64,000 nt of DNA from Cyclobacteriaceae bacterium (GTDB taxonomy: Bacteria; Bacteroidota; Bacteroidia; Cytophagales; Cyclobacteriaceae), in the NCBI GenBank assembly GCA_019638355.1, contig JAHBTY010000001.1, positions 62,001-126,000 of the forward strand. The letters are read 5' to 3'. Below the pieces are notes generated by a model. It was not told the origin of the DNA, ran no database searches, and was given only the letters and a program-made list of their open reading frames with translations. This document shows, in pieces, positions 9,348-18,795 of the stretch. The translations under genes and the position numbers were made by a program. The first letter of the stretch is position 1. Each line of letters opens with the position of its first letter.

Positions 9348-9776
9348 TTAACAACTTATTTTTTCTACTCTGCGGTTATGTCTTCCGCCTTCAAATGCAG
9401 TGGTAAGAAAAGTATTCACAATTTTTAAAGCTTCTGTTGCCGAAATAAACCGGGCCGGAATGCAAACTATATTAGCATTGTTGTGCTGGCGCGCCAATGC
9501 TGCTAATTCGGGCAACCAACAAATGGCTGCTCGTATGCCTTGATGCTTATTGGCTGTAATTGCAACTCCATTGGCGCTTCCACAGATAAGAATCCCTAGC
9601 TCTGTTTCTTTTTTTTCAACGCTGCTTGCTGTAGGATGTGCAAAATCCGGATAATCGACCGAGTCTGCAGAATTAGTTCCAAAATTCAACACGGTATGTC
9701 CTTGAGCGTTGAGCTCAGCTATAAGTTTTTCTTTGTACTCAAACCCGGCATGGTCTGCCCCAATAGCAATTTTCAT
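9348..9776 (-). CDS. rpiB: Ribose-5-phosphate isomerase B
   Basis: A 142-residue cytoplasmic enzyme that interconverts ribose 5-phosphate and ribulose 5-phosphate in the pentose phosphate pathway. The N-terminal GADHAGFEYK (Asp8, His9), the catalytic cysteine at position 65 in ILICGSANGVAITANK and the phosphate-binding GGRHNRRV near the C-terminus all fit the RpiB/LacAB family, and the length is normal. The variant SANG in place of the usual GTGIG after the cysteine is a small departure. It follows tatC by 12 bases on the same strand, so the two are probably in one transcript. Confidence 0.93.
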   Translation of the reverse strand: MKIAIGADHAGFEYKEKLIAELNAQGHTVLNFGTNSADSVDYPDFAHPTASSVEKKETELGILICGSANGVAITANKHQGIRAAICWLPELAALARQHNNANIVCIPARFISATEALKIVNTFLTTAFEGGRHNRRVEKISC

Positions 9777-9788
9777 TTTTTTAGGTGT

Positions 9789-10631
9789 TTACGATGACGA
9801 CTGCTGATCGGCCCGCAACTCTTCCAGTTCGCGCTTTTCTTTTCGCTTCAATTCTACAGCCGATATAAAAATACTGATTTCGTAAAGTATATAAAGCGGT
9901 ATGGAGATAAGCGACAAACTGAGTGGATCGGAACTGGGTGTTATAACAGCTCCGATTATAAGAATGGCTACTACGGCATGTTTGCGATAGCCCCTTAAAA
10001 GTTTAGGTGTAACAATACCCACTTTGGTAAGAAAGAAAATGATTACAGGAAGTTGAAAAAGAATGCCACTGCTTAGCACCAATATAGAGATGGTGGAAAC
10101 ATACGATGTGATGTCAAACTCATTCGAAATCATATCGCTAATCGAATAATTTGCCAAAAAGGCAATCGTCATGGGGCTAAGTATAAAATAGCCAAATGAA
10201 ATACCCAATAAAAAGAGCGCTGAAATTGAAATAACGGCTCCGCGCGAACCGCGTTTTTCATTTAGATGCAGCCCGGGTTTTATAAACCGCCACAACTCCC
10301 ACGTTACGTAGGGAAAGGCCACCACCAGGCCTATTACAAAAGAGGCTGTTAGCTGCATGGTAAACTGACCCATTAAAAACCGGCTTTGAATTTTCATGGG
10401 AATTTCCGTTACACACAATTCATCAATTCCGGTAGAGGCTCCCAATTGGCATAACCAACGAAATGTTACAAAATCAACCCGGCCCGGAGCAAACACGATG
10501 TATTCAAAAATTTCTTTTGTGAATACAAAAGCCAGAATCATCATACTAAATATTACAGCTACCGACCGCACCACGTGCCAGCGCAATTCTTCCAGGTGGT
10601 CTAGAAACGCCATTTCTTTTTCTTCAGCCAT
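9789..10631 (-). CDS. tatC: Sec-independent protein translocase subunit TatC
   Basis: A 280-residue inner-membrane protein, the receptor for twin-arginine signal peptides in the Tat pathway. The N-terminal cytoplasmic motif FLDHLEELRWHVVRS is the TatC hallmark (consensus HLxELRxR), followed by six hydrophobic segments and the conserved FVIGLVVAFPYVTWELWRFIKPGL region. The C-terminal tail is charged (KRKEKRELEELRADQQ). The length is slightly more than the common 240-260 because of a longer first periplasmic loop containing two cysteines. TatA/B are not in the window. Several Tat-type leaders elsewhere here (at 6566, 48797, 52104 and 53831) are plausible clients. Confidence 0.95.
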   Translation of the reverse strand: MAEEKEMAFLDHLEELRWHVVRSVAVIFSMMILAFVFTKEIFEYIVFAPGRVDFVTFRWLCQLGASTGIDELCVTEIPMKIQSRFLMGQFTMQLTASFVIGLVVAFPYVTWELWRFIKPGLHLNEKRGSRGAVISISALFLLGISFGYFILSPMTIAFLANYSISDMISNEFDITSYVSTISILVLSSGILFQLPVIIFFLTKVGIVTPKLLRGYRKHAVVAILIIGAVITPSSDPLSLSLISIPLYILYEISIFISAVELKRKEKRELEELRADQQSSS

Positions 10632-11064
10632 GAGTAAGTGTAATCACATTTAATTCCTTTATCTTTTTTAAGGCAATATCATTTGTCAGAAACCAATCTG
10701 CCTTTATTTCCATAGCAGTTGCCAAATGAATTGCATCTGGCATTCTTATTCCATACGCTGCTCGCAATTTAGCGGCAAGTCTGGCTATGGGTATATTCGC
10801 AGGTATTAATTTAAGTGTTTGGGTTTCTGATAGAAAGTATTGGTATTGCTCTGCCAACTCCACATTTCCTTGCCTGAAAGGCAGCGTTAGCACTTCTGTT
10901 AGTGTAACAACCGAGGTGTAAAAAATAAACTCTCCGGCTTCGTTCTTTTTAAATAGTTGATTCAGGTAACTACTGTGCGTGGCGTTTTGTTCCAGATAAT
11001 AAATCAGTGGGGCCGTATCGAGATAAACTGCTTTGTTGTCAAACTTTTCGATCGCTCCACTCAT
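10624..11064 (-). CDS. PIN-domain toxin (VapC-like ribonuclease)
   Basis: A 146-residue PIN-domain protein, expected to be a metal-dependent endoribonuclease acting as the toxin of a type II toxin-antitoxin pair. The acidic residues are in place: the first Asp in VYLDTAPLIYYLE, a Glu in TEVLTLP, and an Asp in RMPDAIHLATA with another in WFLTND. Its start lies inside the antitoxin gene (overlap 11039-11064), which is the classical coupling. At the other end its stop overlaps the tatC start by 8 bases, so the pair sits between glyA and tatC without any spacer. Confidence 0.85.
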   Translation of the reverse strand: MSGAIEKFDNKAVYLDTAPLIYYLEQNATHSSYLNQLFKKNEAGEFIFYTSVVTLTEVLTLPFRQGNVELAEQYQYFLSETQTLKLIPANIPIARLAAKLRAAYGIRMPDAIHLATAMEIKADWFLTNDIALKKIKELNVITLTHG

Positions 11065-11269
11065 CTCGCAATTCCTGAATATATTTTTCTACATCAACCT
11101 GCCGCCACATTTCTTTACCCAGCCCGGCAAGCTGCGTAATTTTTACGGGGTGTTTGGAGGCGGGTGTTTTTAGTTTTTGAAGCGCAATCATCAACTGCTC
11201 GCGCTGCGTTTCGGTTAACTGCACAAGTTCTGTTACTATGCTTTGTAGATTTGGCTCAATATTTCTCAT
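11039..11269 (-). CDS. Antitoxin partner of the PIN-domain toxin
   Basis: A 76-residue protein encoded just upstream of, and overlapping, the PIN toxin gene. The first half is helical (LVQLTETQREQLMIALQKL) and the C-terminal part (VDVEKYIQELRDEWSDRK) is charged and likely wraps the toxin, as in many short antitoxins. I do not see a clear AbrB, RHH or Phd fold from the sequence, so the family is left open. The start codon is 20 bases from the end of glyA, which precedes it on the same strand. Confidence 0.7.
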   Translation of the reverse strand: MRNIEPNLQSIVTELVQLTETQREQLMIALQKLKTPASKHPVKITQLAGLGKEMWRQVDVEKYIQELRDEWSDRKV

Positions 11270-11289
11270 ACCTGCCCAAAGGTAAGGGT

Positions 11290-12561
11290 TTAGCTATACA
11301 ATGGGAATTTTTTCATCAAGGCATTAACCTTGCGCTTTACTGCCTTCAGGTGTTTTTCATCGGTTGGTTTTTGCAGCGCCTCATCAATTAAGTCCACCAC
11401 TTTTACCACATCTTTCTCTTTGAGTCCGCGTGTTGTAATAGCCGGGGTACCAATGCGCATACCCGAAGTTACCATAGGCGATTGCGTATCGAACGGCACC
11501 ATGTTTTTATTGATGGTGATGTCTGCTTTAATCAATGATTCCTCTGCCAGTTTACCGGTTAAGTTTTTCGACCGAAGATCAATCAACATCAAATGATTAT
11601 CGGTGCCACCGGAAATAATTTTATATCCTTTCTGCACAAATGCATCGGCCATAGCCTTGGCATTTTTGGCAACCTGAACGATATACGTTAAATAATCATC
11701 GCTTAATGCTTCACCAAATGCAACGGCCTTGGCCGCAATAACATGTTCTAACGGGCCCCCTTGTGTACCCGGAAATACTCCTGAATCCAATAGCGATGAC
11801 ATTTTGCGTAACTCGCCCTTTGGGGTTTTTAATCCGAAAGGATTATCAAAGTTTTTGCCCACCATAATCAAACCACCGCGCGGGCCGCGTAAAGTTTTAT
11901 GGGTAGTAGTTGTAACAATGTGGCAATGTTCCATCGGGTCATTCAATAGTCCACGGGCAATTAATCCGGCAGGGTGCGAAACATCAGCAAGCAATAATGC
12001 CCCTACTGCATCTGCTGCAGCCCGAAGTTTGGCGTAATCCCAATCGCGGCTATAGGCTGAAGCCCCGCAGATAATCATTTTGGGTTTTTCGCGCAAAGCC
12101 GTTTCCATTACTTTGTCGAAATCGATAAGACCGGTTTCCTGTTCTACTCCGTAAAAAGCAGGCACATAAAGTTTACCGGAAAAATTTACAGGCGAGCCGT
12201 GTGTCAGATGCCCACCATGTGAAAGATCGAAACCCAGAATTTTATCACCCGGCTTTAGACAAGCCAGCATAACAGCCGCATTGGCTTGTGCGCCAGAGTG
12301 AGGTTGCACATTAGCCCACTCGGCACCAAAAAGTTCTTTAATACGGTCAATGGCCAGTTGCTCTACTTCATCAACCACTTCGCAGCCGCCATAATAACGT
12401 TTGCCGGGCAAGCCTTCAGCATATTTATTGGTAAGCACCGAGCCCTGCGCCTTCATAACCTGTGGCGATACAAAGTTTTCGGAGGCAATCAGTTCAATAC
12501 CATGTTCTTGTCTTTCCTTTTCTTTTTCAATGAGGTCAAAAACAACTTTATCACGCTTCAT
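11290..12561 (-). CDS. glyA: Serine hydroxymethyltransferase
   Basis: A 423-residue PLP enzyme converting serine and tetrahydrofolate to glycine and methylenetetrahydrofolate; cytoplasmic, homodimer or tetramer. The PLP lysine is Lys222 in [14 protein letters not shown], preceded by [11 protein letters not shown], and the N-terminus has [15 protein letters not shown] and [15 protein letters not shown], all diagnostic. The ATG at 12559-12561 is used; a TTG 24 bases upstream is unlikely because the family begins at the RD/IF segment. A match to the Bacteroidota -7 box lies 22 bases upstream. The antitoxin gene follows closely. Confidence 0.97.
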   Translation of the reverse strand: MKRDKVVFDLIEKEKERQEHGIELIASENFVSPQVMKAQGSVLTNKYAEGLPGKRYYGGCEVVDEVEQLAIDRIKELFGAEWANVQPHSGAQANAAVMLACLKPGDKILGFDLSHGGHLTHGSPVNFSGKLYVPAFYGVEQETGLIDFDKVMETALREKPKMIICGASAYSRDWDYAKLRAAADAVGALLLADVSHPAGLIARGLLNDPMEHCHIVTTTTHKTLRGPRGGLIMVGKNFDNPFGLKTPKGELRKMSSLLDSGVFPGTQGGPLEHVIAAKAVAFGEALSDDYLTYIVQVAKNAKAMADAFVQKGYKIISGGTDNHLMLIDLRSKNLTGKLAEESLIKADITINKNMVPFDTQSPMVTSGMRIGTPAITTRGLKEKDVVKVVDLIDEALQKPTDEKHLKAVKRKVNALMKKFPLYS

Positions 12562-12582
12562 AGTGGTTGGATGTTGAGGCGT

Positions 12583-12590
12583 CAAAAATA
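12583..12590 (-). promoter_or_regulatory. Possible -7 box for glyA
   Basis: Read on the minus strand this is TATTTTTG, an exact match to the Bacteroidota -7 consensus TAnnTTTG, placed so that transcription would start about 15 bases before the glyA ATG. A matching -33 TTG at the usual 17-23 base spacing is not present, so only half of the promoter is supported. Confidence 0.35.
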
Positions 12591-12711
12591 AGGTAATCTC
12601 AGCACCCCTGCACGAGTAGCATTCAAAAAAGCAGCGATTTTAGAATTAGCCCGTGCAACGGTTCGTGCTGGCCGTGCGTCTTGATAGCAATTAACCCAAA
12701 ATCATAACGAT

Positions 12712-13368
12712 ATGCGCTTCTTGTTTTCTTTGGTGCTGGTTTTTGTTTCCGGATTGGTTTTTGGACAACGGCCTTACATTACTTCTGATGGTGAGATTAT
12801 TCTTGGTTTTGCCAACATCAACAATACTGGAACCGAAGATTCAGGGATTCCGCGCTTCAGTATGTTTTTCCACGGCCAATCGCTGGCCCACTTCGATCAG
12901 AATAACAACTTTGGAATTATTACCGGCATTTCGTTACGCAATGTGGGATTTATAACCGATGCTGGTCCGGATTTGCGCACCAAACATCGCACCTACAATG
13001 TGGGCTTGCCCATTGGCTTTAAGATTGGTGATATGGACGGTATATATGTTTACGGTGGCTATGAATTTGAATTGCCATTTAACTACAAAGAAAAACGATT
13101 TGAGAATGATGAAAAGGTGAGCAAGTTTAACACCTGGTTTAGCCGCAGAACACCTGTTTTTTATCATACGGTTTTTGCCGGTATTCGATTTCCGCGTGGT
13201 ATGAGCTTGCGGGTTAAATACTATGCCACTCCATTTTTCAATAAGAGCTTTACACTATCAGACGGAACCAGGCCTTATCAAAGCCTGGAGGTGAATACCT
13301 TTCACATTGCATTTACCCGCATGATTACAAAAGGTAAAAAAGTGGTGATTGGCAAACGAGATGATTAA
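12712..13368 (+). CDS. Putative outer-membrane beta-barrel protein
   Basis: A 218-residue protein with a signal peptide ending VFGQ. The mature part alternates aromatic and small residues in strands such as NFGIITGISLRNVGFIT, GIYVYGGYEFELPF and MSLRVKYYATPF, with tight turns, which is typical of small outer-membrane barrels of Bacteroidota. No specific family is recognised. It converges on the S41 peptidase gene with only 3 bases between the stop codons and no visible terminator, so transcripts from both sides may overlap. Confidence 0.6.
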   Translation: MRFLFSLVLVFVSGLVFGQRPYITSDGEIILGFANINNTGTEDSGIPRFSMFFHGQSLAHFDQNNNFGIITGISLRNVGFITDAGPDLRTKHRTYNVGLPIGFKIGDMDGIYVYGGYEFELPFNYKEKRFENDEKVSKFNTWFSRRTPVFYHTVFAGIRFPRGMSLRVKYYATPFFNKSFTLSDGTRPYQSLEVNTFHIAFTRMITKGKKVVIGKRDD

Positions 13369-13371
13369 AGT

Positions 13372-14799
13372 TCATTGATTCAGAAGCCGGATTAATTTTT
13401 GCTGGTCGGGCTGGTCGATTGTCAATGTATTACTATGCCTTTTCATATCTAAAGAATGGCCCTCTTCACGGCCCCATGTTTTGGAAACACGTACACGGCC
13501 CGGGTCGCCTACTCCCGTTATTTCCTGTAAAGCCCTACTCAATAGCAGTTCGCGTTCATCGCCCAGGGGATATACGATCAGGTGGTTATCGGGTATGGCA
13601 ATTTGTGGCGCAAATCCATTTGAATAATCCGATTGTTTGAGGCTGTTGAGCGACTTGGTAACAATGGGTTGCATGCCCCATGTATTGCGGGGGTCGTTTT
13701 CGTTGAATAAAGAAATTGACCCTACGTTTTTCCCAACAGTAGTACCACCAATTAAAAACACATCCATGTACGGACGTAAACCATTTATCAGTAGCTCGCT
13801 GGCCGAGGCGGTGCGGGTACCTGTTAAAATATAAACGCGATTATTGGTTAGTAAACTTCCAACATTTTGCGGCTTGGATATAAATTCAACATCCAAAAAA
13901 CCCGCGCCCAGATCTGGATCGTTTTTAATAGCACGGGTAACAAGGGTATTGTATTCCCGGTACGTAAACACTTTTGTGTTATCAACCCCTTTGGCAATTA
14001 AACTGGCAAGGTTAACCGTAGCGCTTTCAGCACCTCCGCTGTTGAATCTTAAATCAAGTATCAGGTCGGTAATACCTGCTGATTGAAAGGTGGCAAAAAT
14101 GTTATCCATTTCGTTGTTATAGGTGGTATTACCCTGCACTGGCCCTGTAGAAAAAAGGTTGTACACGTAATAGCCAATCTTTCGATCGTTATGTATAAAA
14201 ATTTTATTCAAAAAATTCGGATTCTCGGCATACACCACAGTTGAGAGCGACTTGGTTTGCACCGGCAAAAAAGATTCGCTTGCCAGGTCGAGCGCGCGAA
14301 ACGTAATGGTATGATCATTAGCTGTGGCCGCTAATAGCGTCCGGTAATTTTCGGTTGTAAGTTGTTGATTGTTGATGTGGCTGATTACATCACCGCGTTT
14401 TAAACCTGCGGTTTCGGCTGGCGATGCCGGTTTAACATAAACAAGCTGTGCAATAAGCGTGGTGTTATCAGCACTTTCGCGAAACAATGCTACTTCATAG
14501 CCGGCTTCTTTATTTACGCCTTGCAAAGAGTTTAGTAGCTCCTGGTAATTTTCTTGTATCCACGAAAATCGATCGTCTTGATTTTTCAGGCTTTCAAAAA
14601 ACAGATTGGGAGTTAGCTTTTTGTTTGGGTTAGCGGGCATGGTGGTATTCCAGTAATACCAGAAATCCATGTTTGTTTCAATCCAATTATTTACATATTC
14701 ATTGGGGTGTTCATCATCCTCGTTGCAGGCCGATAGTGTTACCAGCACTACAAGAACACACATTGAAAAGGCCCATGTTGCTATTCTTTTAAAATTCAT
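13372..14799 (-). CDS. S41-family C-terminal processing peptidase, lipoprotein
   Basis: A 475-residue serine protease of the CtpA/Tsp group. The ATG at 14797-14799 gives a lipoprotein leader with lipobox LSAC (Cys25). A PDZ domain follows at about residues 110-185 (PAETAGLKRGDVISHINNQQ), then the S41 domain: DLRFNSGG near residue 250, the catalytic Ser in TASASELL near residue 330 and the catalytic Lys in GTTVGKNVG near 355. It is therefore predicted active and tethered in the periplasm or outer membrane. Similar Bacteroidota lipoproteins are common, but the substrate is unknown. Confidence 0.85.
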   Translation of the reverse strand: MNFKRIATWAFSMCVLVVLVTLSACNEDDEHPNEYVNNWIETNMDFWYYWNTTMPANPNKKLTPNLFFESLKNQDDRFSWIQENYQELLNSLQGVNKEAGYEVALFRESADNTTLIAQLVYVKPASPAETAGLKRGDVISHINNQQLTTENYRTLLAATANDHTITFRALDLASESFLPVQTKSLSTVVYAENPNFLNKIFIHNDRKIGYYVYNLFSTGPVQGNTTYNNEMDNIFATFQSAGITDLILDLRFNSGGAESATVNLASLIAKGVDNTKVFTYREYNTLVTRAIKNDPDLGAGFLDVEFISKPQNVGSLLTNNRVYILTGTRTASASELLINGLRPYMDVFLIGGTTVGKNVGSISLFNENDPRNTWGMQPIVTKSLNSLKQSDYSNGFAPQIAIPDNHLIVYPLGDERELLLSRALQEITGVGDPGRVRVSKTWGREEGHSLDMKRHSNTLTIDQPDQQKLIRLLNQ

Positions 14800-14855
14800 A
14801 CCGCACAAATTTCAAATTGTAAATGTAAATACCAGCCTCTACAATCCAGCAACTG

Positions 14856-15632
14856 CTACAAATCAGAATATGTTGTAGGTCGCAGAAAAAATATTTCAAT
14901 CCTGGAGACATTGTTTTTGTAGTGGGGCATGGATGAGAGTGATTTCCATTGCGCATCATCCACAAATGCTTTCCAGTGTGCATCGCGCGAAGCCTGATTT
15001 TCAAAGGTAGTCATGTACATCAGGTTGGGCATGTTGCTGCCGCTTAACACTTCGCCATAAAACACAGCATTAAAGCCTAATCGTTTAAACAAGCCTACTT
15101 CATCGCCACTATTAAACATATCAACTTTGTTGCGATAGATTTTTTCTGTGTGGCCTTCATAGCTGCGCAATTCATAAACCCGTTCGCTCACCGGAGTTTT
15201 TAACTCGGGCTTGGCAGCCAATGGCATTCCTGAAAAAGCTTTCAGCAAAATGATTTGTATGCGTTTATAGGGTGGCTCGGTGTAAATTGCATCTATATAA
15301 TCTTTGCCACTTTCCCGATAAGTTTTGTCTTTGGCCAGCAGGCTTTCCTGTTTATCAAAAGCAGCCAGTGTTTTATGAGGAATAAATACATATAATCTTT
15401 TACCAAACGTAGAATCTGTTTCAACGGGCCTGAAAACACCCACTCTTAAATTACCCAGGCGATGCAGTGCAGGCAACAATGCTTTTTCAAGATAAGCCTC
15501 GGTGCGTTGCATTTGCTCGGGCGACTTAAATATATAAATCCGAAGTTCATAAAACTCTTGTTCGGGTGCTGCTTTTACAGCCCACGCAATCAAACATGCC
15601 ATGCAAAAAAAAGAGGTCTTTATTATGTTCAT
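14856..15632 (-). CDS. Secreted NIPSNAP-family protein
   Basis: A 258-residue protein with a signal peptide ending AVKAA. It contains two NIPSNAP-type ferredoxin-like domains: the first begins FYELRIYIFKSPEQ (residues about 27-40), the second RVYELRSYEGHTEK (about 150-165). The second continues with FYGEVLSGSNMPNLMYMTTF and the family's typical W-rich segment DAHWKAFVDDAQWKSL. Exported NIPSNAP proteins are frequent in Bacteroidota and often lie near oxidoreductases, but no activity is established. It is transcribed toward the S41 peptidase gene with a 56-base gap. Confidence 0.8.
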   Translation of the reverse strand: MNIIKTSFFCMACLIAWAVKAAPEQEFYELRIYIFKSPEQMQRTEAYLEKALLPALHRLGNLRVGVFRPVETDSTFGKRLYVFIPHKTLAAFDKQESLLAKDKTYRESGKDYIDAIYTEPPYKRIQIILLKAFSGMPLAAKPELKTPVSERVYELRSYEGHTEKIYRNKVDMFNSGDEVGLFKRLGFNAVFYGEVLSGSNMPNLMYMTTFENQASRDAHWKAFVDDAQWKSLSSMPHYKNNVSRIEIFFLRPTTYSDL

Positions 15633-15744
15633 AACCTAAACTTTGAAATCAATCAAAGTTAACCAAAATCAAATTCCAAAAAGTAAAATAACCTCCTGCC
15701 ACCGAGTACTTGTTAGCTGAGAGACCTTTCTTCATATTGCATCC

Positions 15745-17916
15745 ATGCGCCTGCCGGCATTACTCCTGCTCCTTTTCTGTTCTGGTTCTCTCTTTGGTCA
15801 AAAGAAGAATGCCGGGTATCAATTGCCAATCACGAAAGCTACTTTACCCATTTTTATCGATGGCGAACTGAATGAACCGGCATGGCTTGAAAGCGCTACC
15901 GCGTCTGATTTTTTTATGGTGCTACCGATGGACACCAGCAAGGCACAGGTGAAAACCGAAGTGAAACTTACTTACGATGACGATAATCTTTACCTGATTG
16001 CGGTGTGCTATCATGGATTATCGGGCCCGTACATTGTTGAATCGTTGCGCAGAGATTTTGCATTCGGTAAAAACGACAACTTTCTTTTATTTATGGATAC
16101 GTTCGATGACCAGACGAATGGATTTTCGTTTGGTGCCAACGCAGCCGGAGCACAGTGGGACGGCTTGATGTATGAAGGCAGCAAAGTAGATCTGAATTGG
16201 GATAACCAATGGACATCGGTAGTAAAAAATTACGATGACAAATGGATTTTTGAGGCAGCTATTCCATTCAAAACTATTCGCTTTAAGGAAGGCATCGATA
16301 CATGGGGCATTAACTTTAGCAGGTTAGATTTAAAGACAACGGAAAAATCGAGTTGGACACCCGTGCCGCGACAATTCCCAACAGCCTCGCTTGCCTTTAG
16401 CGGAACACTGGTTTGGGATAAACCTCCTAAAAAAACCGGTGCCAACATTTCTATTATTCCGTATGCACTTGGTGGAATAACCCAAAATCGCGAGGCTGTG
16501 CGCAACACTACGCATCGCGCAGAAGCAGGATTAGATGTGAAGGTTGCTGTTACATCATCGCTTAATCTTGATCTTACCGTTAATCCGGATTTTTCGCAAG
16601 TAGATGTGGATCGGCAAGTAACCAACCTCGATCGGTTTGAATTATTTTTTCCGGAACGCAGGCAATTCTTCCTGGAAAATGGCGACATGTTTAACAATTT
16701 TGGTTACGCCACCATTCGCCCATTTTTTTCGAGACGAATTGGATTAGCTGCGCCTATTCAGGCGGGCGCGCGCCTCAGTGGCAAGCTCGATAAGAATTGG
16801 CGCATTGCCGCCATGAACATGCAAACCGGAAAAGTTGAAGCAGAAAATCTGCCCGCACAAAATTTTTCTGTTCTGGCATTACAGCGCAGGGTATTTGCCA
16901 GATCAAATGTGGGTTTATTACTTATCGATAAAGAATCGTTGAACTATGCCGTGCCCGAAAATTTTACCGGTACGGTTTATTCCAGATTTAATCGCAACGT
17001 GGGGCTTGAGTATAACCTTGCATCGGCAAACAACAAATGGTTGGGTAAAGCCTTATTTATGAAATCATATACACCACAAAAACAAAGCGAGGATTATGTG
17101 TATGCGGGTCATTTGCAATATGCGGGTCGTAAATTTCAGATCAGCAACCAATATGAGTTCGTGGGCAGTGGCTATGTAGCCGAGGTAGGTTTTGTGCCGC
17201 GCAGTAATTATGCCCGCATCAATCCACAGGTATTGTATTTATTTTTCCCGAAAGGTAAACATGTATTGAGCCATGGCCCACGCTTGGTAAGCAGTGTATT
17301 CTTTACGCCTGATTACAAGCAAACCGATAGTGAAAGTTATCTCGCCTACAATGTAAACTTCCGGAAGCTAAGTACACTTGTACTTTGGGTTGCCAACGAT
17401 TATGTGAAACTGTTACGTCCGTTCGATCCCACTAATTTTAATCTGGATAGCTTGGAAGCAGGAACGGAACACCGCTGGCGATCGGTTGGTGGTGAGTTTT
17501 TCTCCAGACCTCAAAGCCGGTTTACATATTCTTTCAGTGCCCGCTATGGCGGATACTATGCCGATGGTACCCGTACTTTCTTCAGCAGCGATTTAGGGTA
17601 TCGTTTTCAACCGTATGTAAGCTTTGTACTCAGCAGTAGTTACAACGACATTCGCTTGCCGCAACCGTGGGGTCGCAATACGTTTTGGTTGGTTGGCCCA
17701 CGATTGGATGTAACCTTCACCAATAAAATTTTCTTCACTACGTTTTTGCAATACAACGAGCAACGCAACAACATTAACCTGAACACACGCTTTCAATGGC
17801 GCTATCGCCCCGCAAGCGATTTGTTTATTGTTTACACCGATAATTACCTGCCGAATAGCCTGATGGCAAAGAATCATGCGCTGGTATTAAAGTTTACGTA
17901 TTGGTGGAATATTTAA
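15745..17916 (+). CDS. DUF5916 outer-membrane protein with CBM9-like N-terminal domain
   Basis: A 723-residue exported protein (signal peptide ending LFGQ). The N-terminal domain (about residues 30-230) starts PIFIDGELNEPAWLESA and continues with EVKLTYDDDNLYLIAVCYH, the signature of the carbohydrate-binding family 9-like beta sandwich. The remainder is the DUF5916 region: NLDRFELFFPERRQFFLENG near residue 300, followed by many amphipathic strands and a C-terminal YWWNI typical of barrels ending in an aromatic residue. Such proteins are thought to be outer-membrane components in Bacteroidota; the ligand is unknown. A FAH-family gene follows 22 bases later in the same direction. Confidence 0.85.
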   Translation: MRLPALLLLLFCSGSLFGQKKNAGYQLPITKATLPIFIDGELNEPAWLESATASDFFMVLPMDTSKAQVKTEVKLTYDDDNLYLIAVCYHGLSGPYIVESLRRDFAFGKNDNFLLFMDTFDDQTNGFSFGANAAGAQWDGLMYEGSKVDLNWDNQWTSVVKNYDDKWIFEAAIPFKTIRFKEGIDTWGINFSRLDLKTTEKSSWTPVPRQFPTASLAFSGTLVWDKPPKKTGANISIIPYALGGITQNREAVRNTTHRAEAGLDVKVAVTSSLNLDLTVNPDFSQVDVDRQVTNLDRFELFFPERRQFFLENGDMFNNFGYATIRPFFSRRIGLAAPIQAGARLSGKLDKNWRIAAMNMQTGKVEAENLPAQNFSVLALQRRVFARSNVGLLLIDKESLNYAVPENFTGTVYSRFNRNVGLEYNLASANNKWLGKALFMKSYTPQKQSEDYVYAGHLQYAGRKFQISNQYEFVGSGYVAEVGFVPRSNYARINPQVLYLFFPKGKHVLSHGPRLVSSVFFTPDYKQTDSESYLAYNVNFRKLSTLVLWVANDYVKLLRPFDPTNFNLDSLEAGTEHRWRSVGGEFFSRPQSRFTYSFSARYGGYYADGTRTFFSSDLGYRFQPYVSFVLSSSYNDIRLPQPWGRNTFWLVGPRLDVTFTNKIFFTTFLQYNEQRNNINLNTRFQWRYRPASDLFIVYTDNYLPNSLMAKNHALVLKFTYWWNI

Positions 17917-17938
17917 CTTTATAAGATAAGTTTCGGCA

Positions 17939-18781
17939 ATGCATCTTTACAAAACATCCGAAGGACCACTCTTGATTTACGAAGGTAAAGCCTGTCTCAT
18001 AAGGCAGCCGTGGGATGCATTGATTAACAGAACAGTTCTACATGCATATCTAAAAGAAATTTTAAAAAATTCACAGGCGGTAGCAGCCGAACAAGTGCAA
18101 CAACTTACTGCACATGCTGCTGCTCCCATTGGTACACAAGAAGTGTGGGCTGCAGGCGTAACATATTTGCGCAGTCGCGATGCCCGCATGGAAGAATCAA
18201 AAGAATCGGGAGCAGCCGATGTATATCAAAAAGTTTATGATGCCAACCGGCCCGAATTGTTTTTTAAAGCGTTGCCAACCCGCGTGGTTGGGCCAGGCGA
18301 ATATGTGAACATACGAAGGGATTCAAGCTGGAATGTTCCCGAACCAGAATTAACATTGTTTATTAATTCCGAGGGAGAAATACAGGCCTACACGGTAGGC
18401 AATGATATGAGTTCGCGCAGCATAGAAGGAGAAAACCCATTGTATCTGCCACAAGCTAAAATGTACGAAGGCAGTTGTGCATTGGGCCCATGTCTTTACA
18501 TTCCTGAAAAGCCAATCGCACTCGAAACAGAAATCGCGATCAGCATCTTACGCAACAAACAGGAAGTGTTTGGAGGAACCATCCGGTTAAACCGGATGAA
18601 GCGATCACTTACAGAATTGGCGAGTTGGCTTTATAGAGCCTGTAAATTTCCACAAGGAAGTTTTCTAATGACTGGCACTGGTATCGTACCCGGTAATGAT
18701 TTTACCCTTCAGCAAAACGATGAAGTAATTATTTCGATTGATGGAATTGGCACACTGAACAATGTGGTTGGGGTTGTGTGA
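17939..18781 (+). CDS. Fumarylacetoacetate hydrolase family protein (2-keto-3-deoxy acid dehydratase-like)
   Basis: A 280-residue cytoplasmic enzyme of the FAH fold. The metal-binding acidic pair is in NVPEPELTL (Glu135, Glu137) and continues with the conserved [19 protein letters not shown] (from residue 154). This version of the motif, with the [10 protein letters not shown] run, is closest to the sugar-acid dehydratase branch (2-keto-3-deoxy-arabinonate or xylonate dehydratase) rather than to true fumarylacetoacetate hydrolase. No other sugar-acid pathway gene is nearby, so the substrate is open. It is 22 bases downstream of the DUF5916 gene and converges on the Fic gene. Confidence 0.8.
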   Translation: MHLYKTSEGPLLIYEGKACLIRQPWDALINRTVLHAYLKEILKNSQAVAAEQVQQLTAHAAAPIGTQEVWAAGVTYLRSRDARMEESKESGAADVYQKVYDANRPELFFKALPTRVVGPGEYVNIRRDSSWNVPEPELTLFINSEGEIQAYTVGNDMSSRSIEGENPLYLPQAKMYEGSCALGPCLYIPEKPIALETEIAISILRNKQEVFGGTIRLNRMKRSLTELASWLYRACKFPQGSFLMTGTGIVPGNDFTLQQNDEVIISIDGIGTLNNVVGVV

Positions 18782-18795
18782 GAGATGCAACAACT

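Noticed and set aside
15710..15739. TTG and ATATTG before the DUF5916 gene as a promoter
   Set aside because: The -7 element has two mismatches including the key A.
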